40,337 bases of DNA from an uncultured Eubacteriales bacterium (GTDB lineage Bacteria; Bacillota; Clostridia; Christensenellales; CAG-917): NCBI GenBank assembly GCA_900544575.1, contig UQVO01000015.1, positions 1-40,337 of the forward strand, given 5' to 3'. This document shows, piece after piece, positions 6,493 to 13,863 of the stretch (within the stretch, counting starts at the first letter, position 1; every line of letters begins with the position of its first letter). Under the pieces are notes generated by a model. It searched no databases. It worked only from the letters and a program-made list of their open reading frames with translations, and had not been told where the DNA came from. The position numbers were made by a program, and so were the translations under genes.

Positions 6493-8085
6493 ATGACGCT
6501 GGCGCGCGGTGACTGGTATTTTATGCTTTTCGCGTTCGTGATGGGGGTGTTTATGGCGCGCCCGTACCTTTACGCGGTGCAACAGGACAACTACCGCGTG
6601 GCGGAGATTTTCAAAAGCCGCAGGATACGCTCGGCTTACGTCACCGACCTCGTGTGCATACTCGTGTTCGGCGGGATATGGGCGGGATGCTGGTTCCTGT
6701 CGTCGCGGATATTCTGGGGATTTCTGGTGTCGCTGTTTTTCTGCATTGCGGAAGTCGCGCTCTATTTCGTGGAAGAAACCCCGAAGAAAAAGAAACCCTT
6801 CCGTTACACCAAACGCGCGGTGAGAGGGCTTATCGCGGTAGCTCTCGCCTCGTCCGCCGCAGTGACCGCGGCGGTTGCGCTGCTTAACGCGCAGGCGGAA
6901 GACGGTTATCTGCGGTATCTCGTCTTTTTCGGGCTGTCCGTCATATTCCCTTTGCTGTTCGCCGCCGTTTTGTCCGTCGTGAACGTGTTCGAACGGATGA
7001 ACAATCTGCGCTACGAAAGGCGTGCGCGTGCCGCGCTCAGGGCGGACCGCGACCTCATCAGGATAGGAATAACGGGGAGTTTCGGCAAGACTTCCGTAAA
7101 AGGAGCGCTGGCGGCTATGCTGTCCGTACGCTTCAACGTGCTCGCCACCCCCGAAAGCTACAATACGCCGATGGGCATAGCGAAGACGGTGAAGACGCTG
7201 GACGCGACCCACGACGTGTTCATTGCGGAGATGGGCGCGCGGCGGAAAGGGGATATAGGCAGGCTTATGCGCATAGTGCGGCCGTCGCATACATTGCTCA
7301 CGGGAGTGAACGACCAGCACCTCGAAACCTTCGGCAGCCGCGAAGCCATAATGCGCGAAAAACTGAAAATCCTGGACGTGCGTGCGGAAGACGGAGTGTG
7401 CATAGTGAACGACTCTCTTGCGTCCGTGCCGAGAATTGCGGAAAACCGCTACGGCAACATCGTGCTTGCGGGCAGGGACGAAAATTCTCCCGTAAGGTAT
7501 TCCGACGTCGCGGTGTGCGAGGACGGGAGCGTGTTCACGCTGTGGCTGTACGGCACGCGTGTGGAGTGCACGACGTCGCTGCTCGGCGTGCACAACATAG
7601 AAAATCTGACGCTGGCGGCGGGGATGGCGTTCCGTTTCGGCATTTCTCCCGAACAGATACGCGACGTCATAGCAGAGATACGCCCCGTTCCCCACCGGCT
7701 GCAACTTATAGAAGGAAACGGCATAAAAATAATCGACGACACTTTCAATTCCAACCCCGACGGCGCGCGGCGCGCTCTCGAAGTGCTTTCGCTGTTTTCG
7801 GGAAGAAAGGTCGTGGTCACTCCCGGTATGGTGGAGCTCGGCGCGGAAGAGGAAGCGGAAAACGCCGCCCTGGGCAGAATGCTTGCGCAGGTTGCCGACG
7901 CGGTTATGCTTGTGGGCGGCAAGAGGGCGCGCGCTGTGGGCGCGGGGCTGAAAGAGGGCGGTTTTTGCGGGGACGTCCGTATGTACGCGACGCTGGAAGA
8001 GGCGGAAGCGGCGTTCGGGGAAGTGCTGCACGTCGGGGACGTTCTGCTGCTGCTCAACGATTTGCCCGATTGTTACGACGATTGA
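6493..8085 (+). CDS. murF: Membrane-anchored MurF-type Mur ligase
   Basis: 530 residues; MurF is usually near 450. The N-terminal ~180 residues hold four to five hydrophobic spans absent from classical MurF; the ligase begins near residue 190. Ligase marks: ATP loop GITGSFGKTSVK, TPESYNTPMG, AEMGARRKGDIG, NDQHLETFGS, and the MurF-specific DDTFNSNPDG with PHRLQ just before it. The reaction is addition of D-Ala-D-Ala to UDP-MurNAc-tripeptide. Start ATG 6493 has a perfect GAGGAGG-type site. ddl, which makes the D-Ala-D-Ala substrate, follows after 42 nt, and no other MurF lies in the dcw cluster between murE and mraY, so I take this to be the functional MurF. Confidence 0.88.
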   Translation: MTLARGDWYFMLFAFVMGVFMARPYLYAVQQDNYRVAEIFKSRRIRSAYVTDLVCILVFGGIWAGCWFLSSRIFWGFLVSLFFCIAEVALYFVEETPKKKKPFRYTKRAVRGLIAVALASSAAVTAAVALLNAQAEDGYLRYLVFFGLSVIFPLLFAAVLSVVNVFERMNNLRYERRARAALRADRDLIRIGITGSFGKTSVKGALAAMLSVRFNVLATPESYNTPMGIAKTVKTLDATHDVFIAEMGARRKGDIGRLMRIVRPSHTLLTGVNDQHLETFGSREAIMREKLKILDVRAEDGVCIVNDSLASVPRIAENRYGNIVLAGRDENSPVRYSDVAVCEDGSVFTLWLYGTRVECTTSLLGVHNIENLTLAAGMAFRFGISPEQIRDVIAEIRPVPHRLQLIEGNGIKIIDDTFNSNPDGARRALEVLSLFSGRKVVVTPGMVELGAEEEAENAALGRMLAQVADAVMLVGGKRARAVGAGLKEGGFCGDVRMYATLEEAEAAFGEVLHVGDVLLLLNDLPDCYDD

Positions 8086-8127
8086 ACGGAAGCGCATTTC
8101 GTTTTGCGCGGTTTGAGGGAGGGGGAA

Positions 8128-9261
8128 ATGAGGACGAAAGTCGCGCTTATATTCGGAGGAAGGTCGCTGGAAAGCGACATCTCGGTCATCACCGCAATGC
8201 AGGCGCTCGCCGTGCTGAAAGAGCTGGAATACGAAGTCGAGCCGTTTTATCTCTGCGACGGCGATTTTTATATGAAAGACGTGGACCGCATTGACGCGTT
8301 CACCCCTTTTTGCAAGGAAAAACATCTGAAAACCGTGCTTGTCGACGGCTCGTTCTGTTCGGTCAGGAAAAACAGGCTGAAACGCGAGTTCCGTCCCGAC
8401 GCGGCGTTCATCTGCTGCCACGGCGGCGAAGGGGAGAACGGCGTGTTGCAGGGGCTGTTGGATTTCAACGGAGTGGCGTACTGCTCATCGGGAGTGCTCG
8501 GCTCCGCCGTGGGAATGGACAAGGCGGCGGCAAAAGGCATATTCGAACAGATGCTTCTCAACGTCCTGCCGCACGTCGTGGTGTTTTCGGAGGATTTCGA
8601 GCGCGACGCGGCGGCGGAAGCGGAGAGGGCGGAGAGTTTTCTGCGCTATCCGATGATTGTGAAACCCGCGGCACAGGGGAGCAGCATAGGCATACGCGCG
8701 GCGGCGGACAGGGAGGAGCTAATAGACGCTATGGCAGTGGCGGCGGAGTTCGACGACAAACTGCTGGTGGAAGAAAAGCTCACGGATTTTGCGGAAGTGA
8801 ACTGCGCCGCGTACGGCAGGGGAGGCAAGGTCGTGGTGTCCCAGACGGAGCGTCCGCTGGCGGCGGGCGACTTGCTCACATTCGAGGACAAATATATGGC
8901 GGACGGGAAGATGAGCGGCGGCGGACACGTCATCCCCGCGGACGTGGGAGAGATAAACGACGTCGTGCGGTCGGTGACGGAGCGCGTCTACCGCGCGATG
9001 GAGCTCAGGGGCATTGTCAGGGTGGATTTTCTTGTGGACAAGACGCGCGGCAAGGTGTACGTCAACGAGGTGAACACCGTGCCGGGGTCGCTGGCGTTCT
9101 ATCTTTTCGAGCCGCTCGGCGTGAGCTTTTCTCAACTTATTTCCGACCAGATAGAGGAAGCGCTCGAACGGAAGCGCAAGGGAGGGAAGAGAAAGGTGTA
9201 CCGCACACCCGTGCTCGAACTTTACGGCAGAGGGACAAAGGGTGCAAAACACGGAAAATGA
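8128..9261 (+). CDS. ddl: D-alanine--D-alanine ligase
   Basis: 377 residues. ATP-grasp enzyme joining two D-alanines for the peptidoglycan stem. Seen: IFGGRSLESDIS at the N-terminus, CCHGGEGENGVLQG near residue 95, GSAVGMDKAAAK, YPMIVKPAAQGSSIG with the ATP-binding lysine, and RVDFLVD...VNEVNTVPGS, giving the Mg-binding Asp/Glu/Asn set. I chose ATG 8128, preceded by GAGGGAGGGGG, over an upstream TTG at 8104. Co-transcribed with murF. Whether it prefers D-Ala or another second residue cannot be told from sequence reading alone. Confidence 0.93.
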   Translation: MRTKVALIFGGRSLESDISVITAMQALAVLKELEYEVEPFYLCDGDFYMKDVDRIDAFTPFCKEKHLKTVLVDGSFCSVRKNRLKREFRPDAAFICCHGGEGENGVLQGLLDFNGVAYCSSGVLGSAVGMDKAAAKGIFEQMLLNVLPHVVVFSEDFERDAAAEAERAESFLRYPMIVKPAAQGSSIGIRAAADREELIDAMAVAAEFDDKLLVEEKLTDFAEVNCAAYGRGGKVVVSQTERPLAAGDLLTFEDKYMADGKMSGGGHVIPADVGEINDVVRSVTERVYRAMELRGIVRVDFLVDKTRGKVYVNEVNTVPGSLAFYLFEPLGVSFSQLISDQIEEALERKRKGGKRKVYRTPVLELYGRGTKGAKHGK

Positions 9262-9266
9262 CGGCG

Positions 9267-9290
9267 GCGGCGGAGAATTCCGCCGCTTTG
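9267..9290 (+). terminator. Terminator after ddl
   Basis: GCGGCGGA (9267-9274) pairs with TCCGCCGC (9279-9286) around GAAT; a short T-run (TTTGCATT) follows. Confidence 0.65.
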
Positions 9291-9335
9291 CATTCCGTCG
9301 GGCTTGCGGAGCCTGCGCGAAAGCCGCCGCTGCGC

Positions 9336-9364
9336 TTGCAATGAGGGGCGCAATGTGCTATGAT
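9336..9364 (+). promoter_or_regulatory. icd promoter
   Basis: TTGCAA (9336-9341), 17-nt spacer, TATGAT (9359-9364). The predicted start is near 9371, 15 nt before the ATG, and GAGGTG provides the ribosome site. Confidence 0.8.
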
Positions 9365-9376
9365 TAGCGCATTGCG
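9349..9376. promoter_or_regulatory. Inverted repeat across the icd -10 box (candidate operator)
   Basis: CGCAATGTGC (9349-9358) and GCGCATTGCG (9367-9376) are complementary at 9 of 10 positions, with the 8-nt centre TATGATTA holding the -10 element. A dimeric regulator bound here would block RNA polymerase directly. Confidence 0.55.
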
Positions 9377-9385
9377 AGGTGACAA

Positions 9386-10573
9386 ATGGATAAAATCAAG
9401 ATGAACACTCCCATCGTCGAAATGGACGGGGACGAAATGACCAGAGTGCTCTGGCAGTGGGTCAAGGACATTCTCATCACTCCTTATGTGGATTTGAAAA
9501 CCGAATATTACGACCTTTCTCTCGAAAACCGCGACGCCACGGACGACAAGGTCACCGTCGATGCCGCGGAAGCGTGTCTGCGCCTCGGCGTGGGCGTGAA
9601 ATGCGCCACCATCACCCCCAACGCGCAGAGAGTGGAGGAGTTCGGTCTGAAAAAGATGTGGGCAAGCCCCAACGCCACCATCCGTGCGAAGATGGACGGC
9701 ACGGTGTTCCGCGCGCCCGTAATCGTGCGCGGCATAACCCCGCTCGTCCCCGGCTGGAAAAAGCCCATCGTCATTGCCCGTCACGCCTACGGCGACGTGT
9801 ATAAGGGCGTGGAAATGAAGGCGAAGGGCGGCAGGGCGGAGCTCTCCTGCGACGGAAATTCCGTCACCGTGTTCGATTTCGGAGGAAAGGCGGGCATCGT
9901 GCAGGCCATCCACAACACGGAAGCCAGCATAAAGAGCTTTGCGAGAAGCTGCTTCAACTACGCGCTCGACACAAAGACCGACCTCTGGTTTTCGACAAAG
10001 GATACGATTTCCAAAATTTACGACCACACGTTCAAGGACATTTTCGCCGAGATTTACGAGGCGGAATACAAGGAAAAGTTCGAGGCGGCGGGGATAGAGT
10101 ATTTCTACACCCTCATCGACGACGCGGTCGCACGCGTTATGCGTTCCGAAGGCGGGTTCATCTGGGCTCTCAAAAACTATGACGGCGACGTTATGAGCGA
10201 TATGGTCGCAACGGCGTTCGGGTCGCTTGCGATGATGACGTCCGTCCTCGTTTCCCCCACGGGAGCGTACGAGTTCGAGGCGGCGCACGGCACCGTGACC
10301 CGTCATTACCGCAAATATCAGAAAGGCGAGGAGACTTCCACAAACTCTGTCGCGACGCTGTTCGCGTGGACGGGTGCGCTCAGAAAACGCGGCGAACTCG
10401 ACGGCAACCGCGAGCTTGCCGATTTTGCCGCAAGGCTGGAAAAGGCGACGATAGACACCATCGAAAGCGGCGAAATGACCAAAGACCTGGCGGGAATGTT
10501 CAGCCTGGACGGCGTGAAAGTCAAAGCGTTGAACAGCAGAGAATTCCTCGAAGCGGTCGCAAAAAGGCTGTAA
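9386..10573 (+). CDS. icd: NADP-dependent isocitrate dehydrogenase, eukaryotic-like homodimeric type
   Basis: 395 residues, complete. Oxidatively decarboxylates isocitrate to 2-oxoglutarate with NADP. Family marks: [14 protein letters not shown] at the N-terminus, [20 protein letters not shown] and [18 protein letters not shown] (the isocitrate-phosphate loop with S and R residues), [19 protein letters not shown] with metal-binding aspartates, and [13 protein letters not shown] [16 protein letters not shown] for NADP. This is the subfamily shared with mitochondria and cytosol, distinct from E. coli Icd. It stands alone between two terminators, without citrate synthase or aconitase nearby, so it probably serves glutamate synthesis in a partial TCA cycle (inference). 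Confidence 0.95.
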   Translation: MDKIKMNTPIVEMDGDEMTRVLWQWVKDILITPYVDLKTEYYDLSLENRDATDDKVTVDAAEACLRLGVGVKCATITPNAQRVEEFGLKKMWASPNATIRAKMDGTVFRAPVIVRGITPLVPGWKKPIVIARHAYGDVYKGVEMKAKGGRAELSCDGNSVTVFDFGGKAGIVQAIHNTEASIKSFARSCFNYALDTKTDLWFSTKDTISKIYDHTFKDIFAEIYEAEYKEKFEAAGIEYFYTLIDDAVARVMRSEGGFIWALKNYDGDVMSDMVATAFGSLAMMTSVLVSPTGAYEFEAAHGTVTRHYRKYQKGEETSTNSVATLFAWTGALRKRGELDGNRELADFAARLEKATIDTIESGEMTKDLAGMFSLDGVKVKALNSREFLEAVAKRL

Positions 10574-10598
10574 TGTAAGAACGAAACCCCGTAAAAAC

Positions 10599-10625
10599 AA
10601 AGAGCGGCTTCTGCCGCTCTTTTTA
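10599..10625 (+). terminator. Terminator after icd
   Basis: AAAGAGCGGC (10599-10608) pairs with GCCGCTCTTT (10613-10622) around TTCT, followed by TTTATTG. Textbook rho-independent terminator. Confidence 0.92.
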
Positions 10626-10638
10626 TTGTCGTCATACG

Positions 10639-10671
10639 CTCGGTCACTCGTTGCACACTCGGTCACTCGTT
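10639..10671. repeat. Two direct copies of CTCGGTCACTCGTT
   Basis: Identical 14-mers at 10639-10652 and 10658-10671, 19 bp apart start to start, flanked on both sides by ATACGCT. They lie in the non-coding gap between the icd terminator and the XRE gene. Confidence 0.8.
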
Positions 10672-10709
10672 ATACGCTTTGCCGCTTGCCGCTTTTCCCG
10701 TGCGCGGCG

Positions 10710-10913
10710 TCAGACCAAATCGTCTATGCCGAGCAGATAGTCCGCCGTCACACCGAACTGTCTGCACAATTTCGCGATTTGTTCGATGTTCGGCTCGTAT
10801 CTCTCTTTTTCCCAGCAGCTTACCGTGTGGAAATCCACCTGCAATATGGCTGCAAGCTGTTGCTGGGTGAGATTCTGCTCCTTGCGGAGCTCGCGTATTC
10901 TTCTGCCGTACAT
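10710..10913 (-). CDS. Small XRE-family (Cro/CI-type) transcriptional regulator
   Basis: 67 residues, essentially one helix-turn-helix domain: IRELRKEQNLTQQQLAAIL is helices 1-2, VDFHTVSCWEKERYEPN the recognition helix and turn, IAKLCRQFGVTADYLLG the closing helices. There is no sensor or peptidase domain. The ATG at 10913 is preceded by TTGAGGTG; a GTG at 10916 is an equally possible start. A perfect palindrome 40 nt upstream (10952-10970) suggests autoregulation. The gene is more AT-rich in its upstream region than its neighbours and is not part of an operon; it could be a remnant of a mobile element or a housekeeping regulator. Target genes unknown. Confidence 0.88.
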   Translation of the reverse strand: MYGRRIRELRKEQNLTQQQLAAILQVDFHTVSCWEKERYEPNIEQIAKLCRQFGVTADYLLGIDDLV

Positions 10914-10951
10914 CACCTCAATTCTAATTAAGCCGAAGAATTTTTGTTGCT

Positions 10952-10970
10952 ATTCTAGTTTTGCTAGAAT
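10952..10970. promoter_or_regulatory. Palindromic operator upstream of the XRE gene
   Basis: ATTCTAG (10952-10958) and CTAGAAT (10964-10970) are perfect 7-bp arms around a 5-nt spacer. This is the size and symmetry of operators bound by Cro/CI-type dimers. No other copy of the motif was seen in the window. Confidence 0.65.
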
Positions 10971-11122
10971 TTATCCGATTTGCCGGAATTTGTCCGAACA
11001 TACCCGCGGCGCGACGCGGGGCGAAAGAGGAGTGTCGGAGACGCGGAAGAGGAGGGGGCGGCGGGTCGGTGCGAAAAAGAGCATATGAGAAGCGGCGAAG
11101 GTGCCGATCGGTGATTTGCGGC

Positions 11123-11177
11123 AAAAAGAAACACGGACATTGCCCGTGTTTCTTTCAAGCCACGCTCGCGGAGCGTG
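11123..11177 (-). terminator. Tandem hairpins ending the minus-strand membrane protein gene
   Basis: Reading on the minus strand, the first hairpin is CACGCTC/GAGCGTG (11161-11177), just after the stop codon; the second is AAAGAAACACGG/CCGTGTTTCTTT (11125-11155) and is followed by TTTTT, a good intrinsic terminator. The gap from here to 10971 contains a GC hairpin CCCGCG/CGCGGG and a purine-rich stretch but no convincing gene. Confidence 0.8.
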
Positions 11178-11181
11178 ATTT

Positions 11182-12108
11182 TCAGTCCTTTGCGTAAATG
11201 ATGTTTTCCCCGTTCACTTTTATGCTGTCGCGGTAAGCGGCGGGGATTGTGATGACGACCTGTTCCTCGATGCGGTTCGGCTGAAAACAGAGGTCGAGCA
11301 TTTTGTCTATCGGGTCGTCGTGTGCGGGTTCGGGCATACGCGTGATGTTGAGAATGTCGATGTCCTGTTCCACTTCCGTGGTGGAAATGCTGTATTCTCC
11401 GCTGTACAGTTCGTAATATTCCAGCACTATGCGGCTGACGGATGAGTCGTAGACGACGACGGTTTTCCTGTCGTTTACGGTTATGTTGATTTCGCTGACT
11501 TCGTTTGGGCTGAATTCCAGACGTATCGGCATACTGTCGGCATAATAGCCGTGTTCTTCGAGATAGCCCCTGCGCGCTTCTATCCAGTTGTCGGAGTTGA
11601 GGCTGCCGAGCGCGGCGGAAACCACGACGAACACCACCGCTATGAGCAGCATTCCGTATCCGACATTCTGCAAAGTGAGAAATTTCGGTTTGAATATGAC
11701 GGAAGAACTCTTGTTTTTCGCGTTTTTGAGAGTAGTTTGTCCGCTTTCGGCGTCGCTTTCCGCTTCGTCGCCGCTCTTTTCATCCGCAGTATTGCCGCCG
11801 ACGGGTTTGACGCCTTCGTCCGCGCGGACGAAGAGACGTGCTCCCGGAGCCTGCGGCCAGCGGTCGTACCACACGCGGCGCATATAGGTGAAAAATCCCG
11901 CTACGGATATCGCGCAAAGCCCGGCGCCTATGAAAGAAAGCCCGAAAAGAATGAAAAACGCCATCACGGAATCCCAGGCGATTTGTATAGCCACGGCATA
12001 ACACAGCGCGACTGCACACAGCGCCGCCATTGCAAGCGCGAGCAGAGCAATGAGCGCGGCAGGGAGCGCGTAAAGGAATTTCTGCGTTTGTTCGGATTTT
12101 TGTTTCAT
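11182..12108 (-). CDS. Membrane protein of unknown function with extracytoplasmic beta-rich domain
   Basis: 308 residues. Two hydrophobic hairpin segments span residues ~12-75, a charged disordered loop covers ~90-135 (many Glu/Asp/Ser), a third span lies near 150-170, and the C-terminal ~135 residues look like a mostly beta extracytoplasmic domain (repeated strands such as INITVNDRKTVVVY and VVITIPAAYRDSIKV). The last part resembles the end of DUF4097-type putative adhesin domains, but I am not sure. ATG 12108 has AAGAAAGG before it and a strong promoter at 12139-12167. It is a single-gene transcript. No function assigned. Confidence 0.85.
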   Translation of the reverse strand: MKQKSEQTQKFLYALPAALIALLALAMAALCAVALCYAVAIQIAWDSVMAFFILFGLSFIGAGLCAISVAGFFTYMRRVWYDRWPQAPGARLFVRADEGVKPVGGNTADEKSGDEAESDAESGQTTLKNAKNKSSSVIFKPKFLTLQNVGYGMLLIAVVFVVVSAALGSLNSDNWIEARRGYLEEHGYYADSMPIRLEFSPNEVSEINITVNDRKTVVVYDSSVSRIVLEYYELYSGEYSISTTEVEQDIDILNITRMPEPAHDDPIDKMLDLCFQPNRIEEQVVITIPAAYRDSIKVNGENIIYAKD

Positions 12109-12138
12109 GCCTTTCTTCTTATCCCTGTTTTTGCGGAT

Positions 12139-12167
12139 ATTATACGGATTTGTCTATATCAAGTCAA
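12139..12167 (-). promoter_or_regulatory. Promoter of the 308-residue membrane protein gene
   Basis: On the minus strand TTGACT (12167-12162), 17-nt spacer, perfect TATAAT (12144-12139), about 30 nt before the ATG. Confidence 0.85.
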
Positions 12168-12334
12168 GCGACGGGGAGGGGGCGCGATTTATGAAAAACG
12201 CGGCGTTCTAGCGAGGCGCTCCGCGGCATACATAATTTTACGGGGCGGAGTGCCCGAAACGACGATTTTCGCCGAAACGCGACAAAATCATCCGTTTTGC
12301 GCTCCGCGCACTATTTTACTATGAGGTGCACAGG

Positions 12335-13108
12335 GTGTTTGTCGTCGTAAAAAAGAGGAGTCTTTTGTTTGTCGCCGCTTTCGTAGTGCTGTTCGCGGTG
12401 CTGACGGCGTCGCTCGGAGCGTCGGGCGCGGCGGGTGTGTTTTTCGGGACGAGCACGCGCAAAATCCCCGTTTACAGCGTAGAGAGGGGTGAAGACGAAG
12501 AAAAGGTCATCGCGCTCACATTCGACGCTGCGTGGGGAGCGGACAAGACGCGGGGAATAATCGATATTCTGAACGAATACGACGCGGACGCGACGTTTTT
12601 CCTCGTCGGGTTCTGGATGGACAAATATCCCGAAGAGGTGAAAGCCATTGCGGAAGCGGGGTTGGAGATAGGCAACCACTCCGAAAACCATCTCAATATG
12701 CCGCGTCTGAACGACTCCACGATGAGGACGGAAATCACCTCCGTGAACGAACAGGTGGAGGAGCTGACGGGGATTGTGCCCACTTATTTCCGTGCGCCGT
12801 ACGGCGACTATTCCGACAGGCTGTTGACTGCGGTTGAAGAGCTGGGGATGGTCGGTGTGCAATGGAGCATAGACACGCTGGACTGGAAGGGGCTTTCCGC
12901 AAAAGAGATAGTGGAACGCGTCGTCCCAAAGGCGAAAAGCGGCGACATAGTGCTTTTCCACAACAACTCCGACCACGTGCTGGACGCTTTGCCGCTCGTG
13001 CTTATGGGGCTGAAAAACAAAGGATTTTCCTTTGTGGGGCTGTCGGAGCTGGTCGCGACGGAGGATTTCACCGTCGACCATGCGGGCGTGCAGCACAAAA
13101 TCGTTTGA
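12335..13108 (+). CDS. PdaB-like polysaccharide deacetylase
   Basis: 257 residues: a short basic N-terminus, one hydrophobic signal-anchor span (~residues 10-35), then a NodB-type deacetylase domain outside the membrane. Motifs: ALTFDAAWG (the TFDxxW form seen in PdaB-like proteins rather than TFDDG), GNHSENH with the metal-binding HxxxH, RAPYGDYS, and a terminal LFHNN. Members remove acetyl groups from peptidoglycan sugars; PdaB of Bacillus is needed to keep spores stable. No ATG is available in frame; I chose GTG 12335 because GAGGTG lies 6 nt upstream. GTG 12326 or TTG 12365 are alternatives. The next gene starts 33 nt later. Confidence 0.88.
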   Translation: MFVVVKKRSLLFVAAFVVLFAVLTASLGASGAAGVFFGTSTRKIPVYSVERGEDEEKVIALTFDAAWGADKTRGIIDILNEYDADATFFLVGFWMDKYPEEVKAIAEAGLEIGNHSENHLNMPRLNDSTMRTEITSVNEQVEELTGIVPTYFRAPYGDYSDRLLTAVEELGMVGVQWSIDTLDWKGLSAKEIVERVVPKAKSGDIVLFHNNSDHVLDALPLVLMGLKNKGFSFVGLSELVATEDFTVDHAGVQHKIV

Positions 13109-13141
13109 AAAAATACTTCGCTGATGCGACAGAGAGGAATT

Positions 13142-13759
13142 ATGGGTTACGAACAAATGCAAAACAACAGAGCATACGTTGCGGGCACGGTCATCACCGT
13201 CCCGGAATTCTCACACGAAGTGTTGGGCGAAAAGTTCTATGACGTCACGCTCAGCGTGCGGCGGCTTTCGGACCGACACGACGAAATCCCCGTCACGGTG
13301 TCCGACCGGCTTATGCAGGATATGCCTCTCGCTCCCGGCGACACGGTCGGAGTGAGCGGGCAGCTCAGAAGCTACAACAAACAGACGGAAGGCAGGAGCA
13401 AGCTCGTGCTGCGCATATTCGCAAGGGAGCTTGACGACGGGGAGTCGGACACTCCCAACCGCATAGAGCTGGAAGGTTTCATCTGCAAACCGCCCGTTTA
13501 CAGGACGACGCCTTTCAAGAGGGAAATATGCGATATGCTGCTTGCGGTCAACCGAGCGTACAACAAGTCGGATTACATCCCCGCGATAGCGTGGGGAAGA
13601 AATGCCAGATATGCGGGGGAATTCGCCGTCGGCGACAAGGTGGCGGTGACGGGGCGCATTCAGTCGCGCGTCTATCAGAAGACCCTGCCGGACGGAAGCG
13701 TGGAAGACAGAGTGGCGTACGAAGTTTCGGTTTCGCGGCTGGAAAAGCAGGATTACTGA
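13142..13759 (+). CDS. Single-stranded DNA-binding-like protein with two OB folds
   Basis: 205 residues. Two SSB-type OB domains lie in tandem: residues ~8-105 (NRAYVAGTV ... GDTVGVSGQLRSY ... LVLRIFARELD) and ~112-203 (NRIELEGFI ... NKSDYIPAIAWGRNA ... GDKVAVTGRIQSRVY ... YEVSVSRLE). The second is the better match, with the SSB signature of 'D.I..v.WG..A'. It lacks the acidic C-terminal tip used by true SSB to recruit partners, so it is unlikely to be the main replicative SSB. ATG 13142 follows GAGAGGAATT. Role may be in recombination or repair; not certain. Confidence 0.82.
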   Translation: MGYEQMQNNRAYVAGTVITVPEFSHEVLGEKFYDVTLSVRRLSDRHDEIPVTVSDRLMQDMPLAPGDTVGVSGQLRSYNKQTEGRSKLVLRIFARELDDGESDTPNRIELEGFICKPPVYRTTPFKREICDMLLAVNRAYNKSDYIPAIAWGRNARYAGEFAVGDKVAVTGRIQSRVYQKTLPDGSVEDRVAYEVSVSRLEKQDY

Positions 13760-13780
13760 GCGGCAAAGACCGACGTTGCG

Positions 13781-13815
13781 GCGTTCCCTTACTTATGGGG
13801 AGCGTCGTTTATTTT
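13781..13815 (+). terminator. Probable terminator before the galactosidase operon
   Basis: GCgTTCCC pairs with GGGGAGC across TTACTTAT, with one bulge, and a T-rich tail (GTTTATTTTATTTA) follows. Confidence 0.5.
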
Positions 13816-13816
13816 A

Positions 13817-13845
13817 TTTACAATTGCGCGCAAGTGATGTATAAT
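13817..13845 (+). promoter_or_regulatory. Promoter of the galactosidase-yggS-sepF-lspA-rluD operon
   Basis: TTTACA (13817-13822), 17-nt spacer, perfect TATAAT (13840-13845). The start should be near 13852, leaving a 12-nt leader with GAGAGGTG. No other promoter was seen before rluD. Confidence 0.85.
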
Positions 13846-13863
13846 CCGCTTTGAGAGGTGGAT

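Noticed and set aside
10961..11197. 78-codon open frame on the + strand in the gap upstream of the XRE gene
   Set aside because: It runs through the XRE operator region and two terminator hairpins, and the product is low-complexity Arg/Gly with no recognisable feature.
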